Below, piece by piece: positions 1-6,407 of a DNA stretch of 10,079 nt. This DNA is from Bacillota bacterium (lineage in GTDB: Bacteria > Bacillota > Clostridia > Christensenellales > Aristaeellaceae). The stretch lies in contig WRGP01000186.1 in NCBI GenBank assembly GCA_009787135.1, forward strand, positions 1 to 10,079, written 5' to 3'. The stretch's first letter is position 1. Each line of letters starts with the position of its first letter. The notes beneath the pieces were generated by a model. The model was given only the letters and a program-made list of their open reading frames with translations, did no database searches and was not told the DNA's origin. Position numbers and translations under genes: made by a program.

Positions 1-22
1 AACCCATGAATCATACTCTTCC

Positions 23-1075
23 CTACTCGCTGTTCTGACACCCCCCCGCCTCGGCCACCTCAAAATCCGCCGCGCGAAGCAGCCGGTTCATCAGCGCCAA
101 GCCCATGCCCTCCGTTTGGATCGCCTCCGCGAGGATCAGCTCCATGCCCTGCGCGTCCGCCTCGCGAAGCGCCGCAAACAGGTTCGCCGCCATTTCCCCC
201 GCGCCGTCTCCCAGCACTTGCGCCTTTCTGTCGCCATACAAGGCCGCATGCCCCGCCTGACAGAGGATCACGGCCCTTTGACCTTCCAGCGCCGCCGCGT
301 CGTAGCGGCCGCGGATTGCCGCTGCCCGCGCCTCCCCCCCGCCGGTCACCACGATAACCCGCGCGGCCGGCGCGTAATGCCTGTGCTTCATGCCGGGCGA
401 GCGCGCCTCGCCGCCCGCCGCAAGCGGCCTCAAAACCGCCTCATCCACCCGCACCTCCGGGAGCAGCGTCCTGAGCATCTCCAGCGTTACGCCGCCGGGC
501 CTAAGAATCGCCGCTTGCCCGCGCGTCAAGTCGAGCACCGTGGATTCCACGCCCACGCTGCACGCGCCGCCGTCCAAGATCAGCGGAACGCGCCCGTCCA
601 TGTCCGCCAGCACATGCGCGGCAGTGGTCGGGCTCGGCCTGCCGCTGCGGTTGGCGCTGGGCGCGGCAAGAGGCGTGCCGGCCGCCCGAATCAGCGCAAG
701 CGCCGCCGGGTGCGAAGGCATCCGCACCGCTACGGTGTCAAGGCCCGCGCTGACAACGTCCGGCACACGGCTGCCGCGCGGAAGGATGAGCGTCAGCGGG
801 CCGGGCCAGAACGCGCCCATCAGCGCGCGTGCCCGCGCGTCCGCGCCCGTGATAAGCTTGTCAAGATCGCCCAGTTCGGCGATATGCACGATGAGCGGAT
901 TGTCCGCCGGCCGGCCTTTGGCCGCGTAGATCTTGCCAACGGCCTGCGCATTGAGCGCGTCCGCGCCCAGGCCGTAGACGGTCTCCGTCGGGAAGGCGGC
1001 CACCTCCCCCGCCCGAAGCGACAACGCCGCCCTTTCAAGCGAGGCGGCGTCTAAGGGCAAAACTTCCGTCTTCAC
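23..1075 (-). CDS. sua5: Threonylcarbamoyl-AMP synthase, Sua5/YwlC type
   Basis: The protein is 350 aa. Enzymes of this family use threonine, bicarbonate and ATP to make threonylcarbamoyl-AMP, the donor for the t6A37 modification of ANN-decoding tRNAs, in the cytoplasm. The N-terminal YrdC-like domain (about residues 10-200) shows PTETVYGLG at 29-37, KGRP at 53-56 followed by NPL, and PSANRSG at 139-145. The linker motif SPGMKHRHYAP at 226-236 and a C-terminal domain to residue 350 make this the long two-domain Sua5 form, not the short TsaC form. The start is GTG at 1075. Its GTGA overlaps the prfA stop by 4 bp, and GGAGGGG lies 5 nt upstream inside the end of prfA, which points to translational coupling. 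It is the last complete gene of the rpmE-prmC-prfA cluster. No terminator is visible in the 22 bases that remain downstream. Identification is by motif and context. Confidence 0.96.
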   Translation of the reverse strand: MKTEVLPLDAASLERAALSLRAGEVAAFPTETVYGLGADALNAQAVGKIYAAKGRPADNPLIVHIAELGDLDKLITGADARARALMGAFWPGPLTLILPRGSRVPDVVSAGLDTVAVRMPSHPAALALIRAAGTPLAAPSANRSGRPSPTTAAHVLADMDGRVPLILDGGACSVGVESTVLDLTRGQAAILRPGGVTLEMLRTLLPEVRVDEAVLRPLAAGGEARSPGMKHRHYAPAARVIVVTGGGEARAAAIRGRYDAAALEGQRAVILCQAGHAALYGDRKAQVLGDGAGEMAANLFAALREADAQGMELILAEAIQTEGMGLALMNRLLRAADFEVAEAGGCQNSE

Positions 1076-2142
1076 GCGCTCCCCTCCGAAAGCCGCTTGA
1101 GCCGCTCCGCCTGGTCCGCGAGCAGCAGGGGGTCGATCACCATATCGCAGTCGCCCTCCAGAAACATCTCGAGCTGGTACAGCGTCAGCCCAAGCCGGTG
1201 ATCCGTCACGCGGCCCTGCGGAAAGTTGTACGTCCGGATGCGCTCGCTGCGGTCGCCCGTGCCCACCTGGCTTTTGCGGTTCTGCGCGTATTCGGCGTCC
1301 TTCTGCGACTGATACAGATCATATAGCCGCGCCTTAAGCACGCGCATGGCCTTGTCGCGGTTCTTGATCTGCGACTTCTCGTCCTGGCACGTGACGACAA
1401 GCCCCGTCGGCAAATGCGTGATGCGCACCGCGGAATCGGTGGTGTTGACGCACTGGCCGCCGTGACCGCTGGACCTGTACACGTCCACGCGGATGTCGCC
1501 CGGCAGCACTTCCACCTCCACGTCCTCCGCCTCCGGCAGCACGGCCACCGTGGCGGTAGAAGTATGAATGCGTCCGCCGGACTCGGTTGTGGGCACGCGC
1601 TGCACGCGGTGCACCCCGCTTTCAAACTTCAGCCTGCGGAACGCGCCGGTTCCGCCAATGGTAAAGGTCGCCTCTTTGACGCCGCCCAGCTCCGTCATGT
1701 TCGCGTCGATCATCTCCACGCGCCAGCCCATCCGTTCGGCGTAACGGGAATACATCCGCAGCAACACCTGCCCGAACAGGCTGGCCTCGTCGCCGCCGGC
1801 CCCCGCGCGGATCTCCATCACCACACTCCGGTCGTCGTTGGGGTCGCGCGGCAACAGCAGCACCTGCAGCTCATGCCATACCGTATCGATCTTTTCGGAA
1901 AGCGCCACCGTCTCCTCGCGGGCCATGTCCGCCAAATCGGGATCGGCCAGCATCGCTTCCGCCTGGCTTATCTCCTCTTTCAGCCGGCGCCACACCCGAA
2001 ACGCCTCCACCACCGGCTCCAACTGCGCGAACTCGCGCATCAGCCTGGCCAATTGGGCGGGGTCTTCGGCCGTCTCCGGCCGCGCTATCATATCGGATAA
2101 CTCCTCATACCGCCCTTCCACCCACTGCAGCTTATCCCGCAT
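1072..2142 (-). CDS. prfA: Peptide chain release factor 1 (RF1)
   Basis: RF1 recognises UAA and UAG in the ribosomal A site and triggers hydrolysis of peptidyl-tRNA. Taken from ATG at 2142, the protein is 356 aa, normal for RF1. The stop-codon-reading PxT motif is PTT at 184-186 inside RVPTTESGGRIHTS. The catalytic GGQ is at 228-230 in SSGHGGQCVNTTDSAVR, and its Gln is the substrate of PrmC. An ATG at 2160 is in frame, but the start at 2142 is preferred: GAGGAG (2149-2154) lies 6 nt upstream of it, and MRDKLQ fits the usual RF1 N-terminus. The upstream ATG would place the ribosome binding site inside the coding region. The stop overlaps the GTG of sua5. The gene is separated from prmC by an AT-rich insert, and the prfA start region lies inside one copy of a 23-bp direct repeat. 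Confidence 0.97.
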   Translation of the reverse strand: MRDKLQWVEGRYEELSDMIARPETAEDPAQLARLMREFAQLEPVVEAFRVWRRLKEEISQAEAMLADPDLADMAREETVALSEKIDTVWHELQVLLLPRDPNDDRSVVMEIRAGAGGDEASLFGQVLLRMYSRYAERMGWRVEMIDANMTELGGVKEATFTIGGTGAFRRLKFESGVHRVQRVPTTESGGRIHTSTATVAVLPEAEDVEVEVLPGDIRVDVYRSSGHGGQCVNTTDSAVRITHLPTGLVVTCQDEKSQIKNRDKAMRVLKARLYDLYQSQKDAEYAQNRKSQVGTGDRSERIRTYNFPQGRVTDHRLGLTLYQLEMFLEGDCDMVIDPLLLADQAERLKRLSEGSA

Positions 2143-2153
2143 ATCCATCTCCT
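2131..2153. repeat. Direct repeat, prfA-side copy
   Basis: This 23-bp copy matches 3121-3143 at 21 of 23 positions in the same orientation, 990 bp away. On the minus strand the two share AGGAGATGGATAT exactly and then differ at two positions. This copy carries most of the prfA ribosome binding site, the prfA ATG and its first codons. Read in the prmC frame it still gives GDGYAG and then TAA, almost the real end of PrmC (GDGYTG). Confidence 0.85.
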
Positions 2154-2154
2154 C
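2149..2154 (-). promoter_or_regulatory. Ribosome binding site deciding the prfA start
   Basis: GAGGAG read on the minus strand lies 6 nt before the ATG at 2142. A second ATG (2148) touches the site directly and a third (2160) is upstream of it, so 2142 is the only well-spaced start. The site lies inside the repeat shared with the prmC tail. Confidence 0.75.
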
Positions 2155-2186
2155 GCGCATGATCTATAATAGAATTCCTGAGAAGC

Positions 2187-2927
2187 CTATCCTTCAGAGA
2201 GCGGGATAAATACAAGGTCGCCAACCCTCTCTAAATAGTTTTTAGTCGGCAGGAGATTTTCATACTCATCTTCTGATATGGGGATTTTTTCTCCATTACG
2301 GCTTCTTTTAAAGAAGCCCATCTCGTATGGTTCCGTTGGATCCCATCCGATCTCATCCAAGACAATCAGTTCATTGCCTGATGAGCTTAATTCATAGGTT
2401 ATTGTACGCATGTCTATCCCAATTGCTTTGTCTATGGTGAGCGTGCCGTCTGCGTTCAAATAGCATATATCATCACCTGTGCCATCATGACCATATCCGC
2501 CCACCCAACACCACACAGGCGTTTTATCATCAGTCAGCGTACATATTGCTAATATTGCATAGGTTGGATTGTCTGACTCAACCCACTTGTCGATATCGAT
2601 GTCATACCAGGATTGTCTAATCATTAAAAATAACTCGGGTTGTTGGTCCGAATTGAGATCGCGAAAAGCGTAACCGAACTGATCCTGTATCGACACAACC
2701 AGGCCAACATATGCATTAATCTGAACATTTGAAAATGGCTCCCAGTTGAAAATATACGCGCGCGGAAGCCACCCTTCGAGACAGTACGTTGCGTTCAAAA
2801 CAGCTTGGCGGTACTCTTCTATTATGGAAGAATACCCAAACTTATCTATGTTTTCCGCAACGCTAATTTGCGGCATGACACATCCAAATGCAAGCGCTAT
2901 AAGCAGCAAGCAAATCCACTTTTTCAT
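2187..2927 (-). CDS. Secreted protein of unknown function (insert cargo)
   Basis: This 246-aa protein is not one I recognise. Residues 1-24 form a signal peptide: MKKW, a hydrophobic core (ICLLLIALAFG), and a probable signal peptidase I site after SVA-24. Cys16 follows AFG, which is a poor lipobox, so a lipoprotein is less likely. The mature part is acidic and has no further membrane segment. It includes YAFRDLNSDQQPELFLM at 86-102, which resembles the Asp/Asn-rich Y-x-x-x-D-x-(D/N)-x-D-x-x-x-E-L element common in Firmicute exported proteins and possibly binds calcium. Four cysteines (49, 129, 140, 155) would be outside the cell. The C-terminus (PISEDEYENLL) is charged. AGGAGG lies 11 nt before the ATG, a rather long spacing. 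Base composition is far more AT-rich than in prmC and prfA, which suggests transfer. The stop is 44 nt before the prfA start, with no terminator between. Confidence 0.85.
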   Translation of the reverse strand: MKKWICLLLIALAFGCVMPQISVAENIDKFGYSSIIEEYRQAVLNATYCLEGWLPRAYIFNWEPFSNVQINAYVGLVVSIQDQFGYAFRDLNSDQQPELFLMIRQSWYDIDIDKWVESDNPTYAILAICTLTDDKTPVWCWVGGYGHDGTGDDICYLNADGTLTIDKAIGIDMRTITYELSSSGNELIVLDEIGWDPTEPYEMGFFKRSRNGEKIPISEDEYENLLPTKNYLERVGDLVFIPLSEG

Positions 2928-2989
2928 CTACTAAGTTGCCTCCTAATTAAATGATCTATTGTCGAACGATTGTAGTCTTTTTCATTGAG

Positions 2990-3018
2990 ATTGTATATCA
3001 TCTTCGCCCTTTCTGCAA
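2990..3018 (-). promoter_or_regulatory. Sigma-A-type promoter for the inserted secreted-protein gene
   Basis: On the minus strand this reads TTGCAG, 17 bp, TACAAT (3/6 and 5/6 to consensus, ideal spacing). Transcription would begin near 2983, giving a leader of about 55 nt. No terminator separates the downstream gene from prfA, so this promoter could also feed prfA and sua5. Confidence 0.55.
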
Positions 3019-3120
3019 CTATTTGGCATAACCCGGTTTGATGCTCACAATCCCTTCCCTCTGTAAGGCGAGGATGGGGCTAGAGCATACTTCTTGATCC
3101 GGCGTTCCCCTCCCTGCGGC

Positions 3121-3143
3121 CTTACCCCGTATATCCATCTCCT
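3121..3143. repeat. Direct repeat, prmC-side copy
   Basis: This is the partner of 2131-2153. It encodes the last residues of PrmC (GDGYTG and stop). The position that corresponds to the prfA ATG is ATA here, so this copy can no longer start RF1. Weaker similarity to the prfA 5' end continues for roughly 30 bp past the prmC stop, with one single-base gap. Confidence 0.85.
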
Positions 3144-3958
3144 GCCACGACACGCGCAAGCCCCTGCAGGTCGCGGATGGTTTGTATCTTTTCAAATTGG
3201 CCCTGCAAAAGCGCGGCCACTAGCTCCGCCTGCCCGTTGCCCACCTCCAGCAGGAGCGAACCGCCCGCCGCCAGATGCGCCGGAAGCCCCGCCGCGATCC
3301 TGCGGTAAAACACGAACCCGTCTTCCCCGCCGTCCAGCGCCAGACGGGGCTCCCAAGCCACCTCCCGCTGCAGTCCATCGATTTCACGCGCCGGAATGTA
3401 GGGCGGGTTGGAAACGATCATGTCAAACACACGCCCCGCGAGCGCGGAAAACAGGTCGCCCGCAAGCCATGCCACGCTGGCGCCCAGCGCTTCGCCGTTT
3501 GCACGCGCCGCGTCCAGCGCCGCGATACTGATATCCGCACCGACAACCTCCGCCGCCGGGCAGGCCAGCGCGAGCGAAACAGCCAGCGCCCCGCTGCCCG
3601 TGCCAAGATCCAATACGCGCAAACCCGGCCTGAGCCTCGCGATCGCGGCCTCACATAAAACCTCCGTATCGCCGCGCGGGATCAGCACCCTTTCATCCAC
3701 GCGAAACGCATGGCCCATGAACACCGCCTCGCCCAGCACGTATTGAAGCGGCTCGCGGGTCAGCCGGCGGGAAAGGAGTTCGCCAAAGCGCAGCCCGTCC
3801 GCCTCCGAAACAGGCGCGTCAAGCTCCGTCAGCATATTCAGGCGCGGGACGCCCAGCACATACGCCAGCATCCATTCCGCGTCCAGCGCCGTGTCAGGCA
3901 CGCCCATGGCCGCAAGCCGGCCGGCGGCGTCACGGAGCGTCTGCCTGCGCCCCCGCAT
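3122..3958 (-). CDS. prmC: Peptide chain release factor N5-glutamine methyltransferase
   Basis: The protein is 278 aa, typical for PrmC/HemK. It transfers a methyl group from S-adenosylmethionine to the Gln of the GGQ motif in RF1 and RF2, which increases release activity. Residues 1-75 form the helical N-terminal release-factor-binding domain. The catalytic Rossmann domain shows IPRGDTE at 93-99, the SAM-binding DLGTGSG at 117-123, an acidic loop VGADIS at about 139-144, and the substrate-glutamine motif NPPY at 184-187. The start ATG at 3958 lies 29 bp inside the end of the DUF1385 gene, with a purine-rich GAGGCAGG just before it, so the two genes are probably translationally coupled. The C-terminal GDGYTG and stop lie in a direct repeat shared with the prfA start, the relic of an ancestral overlap of prmC with prfA. 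Confidence 0.96.
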   Translation of the reverse strand: MRGRRQTLRDAAGRLAAMGVPDTALDAEWMLAYVLGVPRLNMLTELDAPVSEADGLRFGELLSRRLTREPLQYVLGEAVFMGHAFRVDERVLIPRGDTEVLCEAAIARLRPGLRVLDLGTGSGALAVSLALACPAAEVVGADISIAALDAARANGEALGASVAWLAGDLFSALAGRVFDMIVSNPPYIPAREIDGLQREVAWEPRLALDGGEDGFVFYRRIAAGLPAHLAAGGSLLLEVGNGQAELVAALLQGQFEKIQTIRDLQGLARVVAGDGYTG

Positions 3959-4940
3959 CCTCTGCCTCGGGTTTTACCCCTTCCGCCTCCGCCGCATGTT
4001 CCCCGTACAGCGCCGCGTTAAACGCGGCGATCGCGACCTCCAGCTGCCGCAGGTCCGGCTCGCGGGTCGTCAGCTTCTGCAGCATCAGCCCCGGCCATCG
4101 CACGGCGCGCACCAGCCCGTTGTCCTTGCGGGCAAGCGCCTGCAGCGCCTCAAAGGATACGCCCGCGATGATTGGCAAAATCGCCAGGCTGCGGATGAAC
4201 CGCCATAGAAACGTCAGCTGTTTGACGCCAAAGATCAGGTATAGCAGCTGATCCGTCACCGCGCCCAGCAGCACGGCGATGATCATCACCAGCAGCAAAA
4301 AACTGGTGCCGCAGCGCGGGTGCAGCGTTGAAAACCTCTGCGCGTTCTCGGGCGTGAGCGGCAGGCCGTTTTCAAAGCAATAGACCGTCTTATGCTCCGC
4401 CCCATGGTATTCGAAGGTTCGGCGCATATCGGGGATCAGCCCCGCAAGGCCGATGTAGGCAATCAAAATCACGATACGCACAAGGCCGGTCGCCAGGTTC
4501 ACCATCAAGAGGGAACTCACCGCGCGGTTGAGCAGGCTGCCGATCAGGCTTGGAATCGCCATAAACAAAAGCACCGAAAGCCCCGCGGCCATGAGGATGG
4601 CGACGCCCATGATGATCTTGTCAACGCTCTTGCCAAGCTTTTCGCTAAGCCACCTTTCAAAGCGGGAAGGTTCCTCATCAAGGATGCCCAGCATCTTTGT
4701 GGAAGCCTCCAGCGTGGTCATGCCCATCGCGAGCATGCTGACCATATTCACTACGCCGCGTATCACGGGCCGGCCCATCCATTTGTGCTTCTTCGCGGGG
4801 CTCACATACGGATCACGCTTTAGCACGATCTCGCCGTCCGGCTTGCGAACGGCAATGGCAATGGCGTCGGGCGCTTTCATCATCACGCCCTCCATCACGG
4901 CCTGGCCGCCGATGACCGGCTTCTTCTGTTTCTCCGCCAT
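3930..4940 (-). CDS. DUF1385 family membrane protein (YqhQ-like)
   Basis: The protein is 336 aa. The N-terminus PVIGGQAVMEGVMMKAP at 8-24 is the hallmark of DUF1385. Other conserved pieces are YHGAEHKTVYCFENG at 178-192 and LHPRCGTSFLLL at 206-217, whose His and Cys residues suggest metal binding. About four membrane segments are visible (roughly 108-132, 145-170, 212-240, 243-265). The tail beyond residue 312 is Ala/Glu-rich and probably disordered. Function is not established, and B. subtilis YqhQ is the usual named relative. Genes of this family are commonly next to rpmE and prmC in Clostridia, which matches this place. The ribosome binding site is weak (AAGAAGG, about 11 nt upstream). A terminator-like hairpin lies between it and rpmE and I see no clear promoter of its own, so expression may depend on read-through. 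Confidence 0.92.
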   Translation of the reverse strand: MAEKQKKPVIGGQAVMEGVMMKAPDAIAIAVRKPDGEIVLKRDPYVSPAKKHKWMGRPVIRGVVNMVSMLAMGMTTLEASTKMLGILDEEPSRFERWLSEKLGKSVDKIIMGVAILMAAGLSVLLFMAIPSLIGSLLNRAVSSLLMVNLATGLVRIVILIAYIGLAGLIPDMRRTFEYHGAEHKTVYCFENGLPLTPENAQRFSTLHPRCGTSFLLLVMIIAVLLGAVTDQLLYLIFGVKQLTFLWRFIRSLAILPIIAGVSFEALQALARKDNGLVRAVRWPGLMLQKLTTREPDLRQLEVAIAAFNAALYGEHAAEAEGVKPEAEDAGAQADAP

Positions 4941-4962
4941 CTATGCCCAACCTTCTTTCTCA

Positions 4963-4976
4963 ATATTTCTAAATAT
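4963..4976. repeat. Short AT palindrome in the DUF1385 leader
   Basis: ATATTT and AAATAT arms flank a 2-bp centre, perfect over 14 bp, between the rpmE hairpin and the DUF1385 ribosome binding site. It could be an operator or a small hairpin. In AT-rich DNA this length can arise by chance. Confidence 0.3.
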
Positions 4977-4980
4977 GCGG

Positions 4981-5013
4981 AAAAGCGAACCGGATCCATT
5001 GCCCGGCTCGCTT
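4981..5013 (-). terminator. Intrinsic terminator or attenuator after rpmE
   Basis: On the minus strand AAGCGAGCCGG (5013-5003) pairs with CCGGTTCGCTT (4993-4983). This is an 11-bp stem with one G-U pair and a 9-nt loop, ending in a run of T that continues into 4981-4982. It begins 49 nt after the rpmE stop and precedes the DUF1385-prmC-prfA genes. The T run is short, so partial read-through is plausible. It would let rpmE be made in large excess over the downstream genes. Confidence 0.7.
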
Positions 5014-5062
5014 GCGTTCGCTGGCGTGAAACCAAACCGCCCGCGCCATTCCCCGCCTATTC

Positions 5063-5260
5063 TCACAGACCGTAGCGCTTCTTGAAGCGATCCACGCGTC
5101 CGCCGGTATCCACCAGCTTCTGCTTGCCGGTAAAATACGGATGGCACTTGGAACAGATTTCAACCTTCAGCTCTTTCTTCGTGGAGCCGGTGGTAAACGT
5201 TTCGCCGCACACGCAGCGCACCGTCGCCTCGCCATACTTGGGATGAATACCCTCTTTCAC
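5063..5260 (-). CDS. rpmE: 50S ribosomal protein L31 (zinc-binding type)
   Basis: The protein is 65 aa, normal for bL31, a component of the large ribosomal subunit near the central protuberance. MKEGIHPKYGEATVRCVCGETF is the typical start of the family. Cys16, Cys18, Cys36 and Cys39 are all present, so this is the C+ zinc-binding paralogue rather than the zinc-free form made in zinc starvation. The frame stays open upstream to 5377, but the start is GTG at 5260: GGAGAGGTGA (5266-5275) ends 5 nt before it, the family begins at this residue, and a promoter lies inside the would-be extension. It is the first gene of the cluster. Confidence 0.96.
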   Translation of the reverse strand: MKEGIHPKYGEATVRCVCGETFTTGSTKKELKVEICSKCHPYFTGKQKLVDTGGRVDRFKKRYGL

Positions 5261-5311
5261 TCGTCTCACCTCTCCGCGCCTGCCAACGTGTCTACAGCAA
5301 CCGCGACGATT

Positions 5312-5340
5312 AGTATAGCATGCGGGCTTTGTCTTTGCAA
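5312..5340 (-). promoter_or_regulatory. Sigma-A promoter for rpmE
   Basis: On the minus strand this reads TTGCAA, 17 bp, TATACT (4/6 and 5/6). A TGC directly before the -10 makes it an extended -10 element. Transcription would begin near 5305, giving a leader of about 45 nt. This is the best promoter in the window, as expected for a ribosomal protein gene. Confidence 0.78.
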
Positions 5341-5385
5341 GCCCTTCACGCGGGAAAAAACGCCGCGAAAAAAGCATACATCGCG

Positions 5386-6294
5386 TTATTTATGTCGAAC
5401 ATTCCCCTCGTCCGGCATCTTCACAAACAGAATCACCGAGATGAGAAGGATCACGCTCATGCCAATAACCCCGGTCGGCGCGGGCCCAAGCAGCGGCCGG
5501 TTTACGGCGACGGAGAGTATCTGCAAATCCGCCGCGATATTGACAGCGCCATGCATGATAGCGGAATACATACAGTTTTTTGTTTTGATCATGGTATAAG
5601 ACATCCATATGCCCGCCCCGATACAGAAAATTATCATCAGCGCGATGCCGGTATACGGCGCGCCCCAATACCCGTCCCCATAGTTGAATCCGAAGAAGAT
5701 CAACGGGGCATGGGCAAGCCCCCAAAGGATGCCGCTAAGCATCACCGACTTTTTTACGCTCATAAAGCGGAGAAATTGCGGCAGCAGATAGCCCCGCCAA
5801 CCAATTTCCTCGCCAAGCTCCAAAAGATGGAGCGGAATAAACAAAGCGGAAACAAGCCATATCACGACAGCCGTCAGGAGGACTGTCCCCGCATTGACGG
5901 CAAGGCCGGCGGGAAGGCCGTATTTTTCGCAATAGGTAAACAGGGCTTGTATATTCCCATTCAAGTCATTGGGAAAGAAAATATAGTAAATGCCCGCCCC
6001 GATCAAAACGGCGGCGCCCGGCCCAAAGGCACTCCACCACATCATCTTTTTGTTTTTCCACACGCGAAGCTCAAGGTTCCATGAAGATTGATCTTTTGTA
6101 AGCAGGCGGGTAACCAGCGCCGCCAGAACGGGGAACGCGGTGAAAGCTTGGACTAAAAATTTGTACATCGCGCTATTTTTCGGATCTGCCGAACCCAAAG
6201 CCAAAAGCCCCGGAATATAGCATACGCCCAATACCAAAGCCAGATAAATACCCGCTCGTTTTTTAGATTCCCGACGATCGTTCATAAGATTCAT
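5386..6294 (-). CDS. CPBP family intramembrane glutamic endopeptidase (CAAX/Abi type)
   Basis: This is a 302-aa multi-pass membrane protein with about seven or eight hydrophobic segments. All motifs of the CPBP (Rce1-like) protease family are present: EEIGWR (Glu162, Glu163, Arg167), WGLAH (His195), and HGAVN (His248, Asn252). The active site should therefore be intact. Bacterial members are implicated in bacteriocin maturation or self-immunity and in membrane-protein processing, but the substrate here is unknown. GAGGGGGT lies about 8 nt before the ATG at 6294, and an in-frame ATG three codons later is worse placed. It has its own promoter and follows the ABC exporter operon on the same strand. 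Base composition is somewhat more AT-rich than that of the exporter genes. No convincing terminator separates it from the rpmE promoter. Confidence 0.93.
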   Translation of the reverse strand: MNLMNDRRESKKRAGIYLALVLGVCYIPGLLALGSADPKNSAMYKFLVQAFTAFPVLAALVTRLLTKDQSSWNLELRVWKNKKMMWWSAFGPGAAVLIGAGIYYIFFPNDLNGNIQALFTYCEKYGLPAGLAVNAGTVLLTAVVIWLVSALFIPLHLLELGEEIGWRGYLLPQFLRFMSVKKSVMLSGILWGLAHAPLIFFGFNYGDGYWGAPYTGIALMIIFCIGAGIWMSYTMIKTKNCMYSAIMHGAVNIAADLQILSVAVNRPLLGPAPTGVIGMSVILLISVILFVKMPDEGNVRHK

Positions 6295-6330
6295 TCGTTT
6301 ACCCCCTCGTTTCTGTAAACATTTATCATT

Positions 6331-6358
6331 ATTATACTGATACCAGCACCAAATTCAA
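6331..6358 (-). promoter_or_regulatory. Sigma-A promoter for the CPBP protease gene
   Basis: On the minus strand this reads TTGAAT, 16 bp, TATAAT, a perfect -10 and a 4/6 -35. Transcription would begin near 6324, about 30 nt before the start codon. The spacer is largely filled by one arm (6337-6347) of an 11-bp inverted repeat, so a protein bound there would block RNA polymerase. Confidence 0.72.
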
Positions 6359-6407
6359 GTTTTATTTTCTATAGATCTATACCCATTCTATCGGGAGCTG
6401 GTATCAG
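6337..6407. repeat. 11-bp perfect inverted repeat flanking the CPBP promoter
   Basis: CTGATACCAGC at 6337-6347 and GCTGGTATCAG at 6397-6407 are perfect inverted copies with centres 60 bp apart. The 6337 arm sits between the -35 and -10 boxes. The 6397 arm lies in the final codons of the upstream permease gene (Ala-Asp-Thr-Ser). Each arm is itself nearly palindromic (CTG-N4-CAG). A 12-bp palindrome, TATAGATCTATA (6370-6381), lies between them. The likely role is a pair of operators. A long-range hairpin in read-through RNA is the alternative. Confidence 0.7.

Larger units (their letters stand above)
2154..3120. other. AT-rich inserted segment between prmC and prfA
   Basis: The segment is visibly AT-rich between about 2161 and 3060, against GC-rich neighbours on both sides. 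It interrupts a gene pair that is normally adjacent or overlapping and is bounded by the 23-bp direct repeats. It contains one gene for a secreted protein and a promoter candidate. No transposase, integrase or terminal inverted repeat is visible. The last 30 or so bases next to prmC (about 3092-3120) are GC-rich again and resemble a decayed prfA 5' end. I infer insertion by recombination. The mechanism is unknown. Confidence 0.7.

Noticed and set aside
1..14. Possible start of the next gene after sua5 (ATG at 14 or at 7 on the minus strand, with GGGAAGAG just before)
   Set aside because: Fewer than five codons are in the window, so neither the start nor the product can be supported.
116..1054. 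Long open frame on the plus strand opposite sua5 (and similar ones opposite prfA, prmC, DUF1385, the permeases and the ATPase)
   Set aside because: It is antisense to a well-supported gene. The translation is low-complexity and Arg/His/Ala-rich, as GC-rich DNA produces, with no family resemblance and no ribosome binding site considered convincing.
2161..2186. TATTAT sequence upstream of prfA considered as a separate prfA promoter
   Set aside because: There is no -35 box at suitable spacing. In this AT-rich stretch the match is easily due to chance.
3050..3082. Imperfect hairpin after prmC (minus-strand CCTC paired with GAGG, with mismatches further down the stem)
   Set aside because: The stem has internal mismatches and no T run follows, so it is not a convincing terminator.
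2154..3120. Insertion sequence or integron cassette
   Set aside because: There is no transposase or integrase, no terminal inverted repeats, and no attC-like structure. Only the direct repeats support mobility.
5349..5378. Short stem with runs of six T downstream of the CPBP gene, considered as its terminator
   Set aside because: The T runs lie in the loop or before the stem rather than after it, so no intrinsic terminator can be called.
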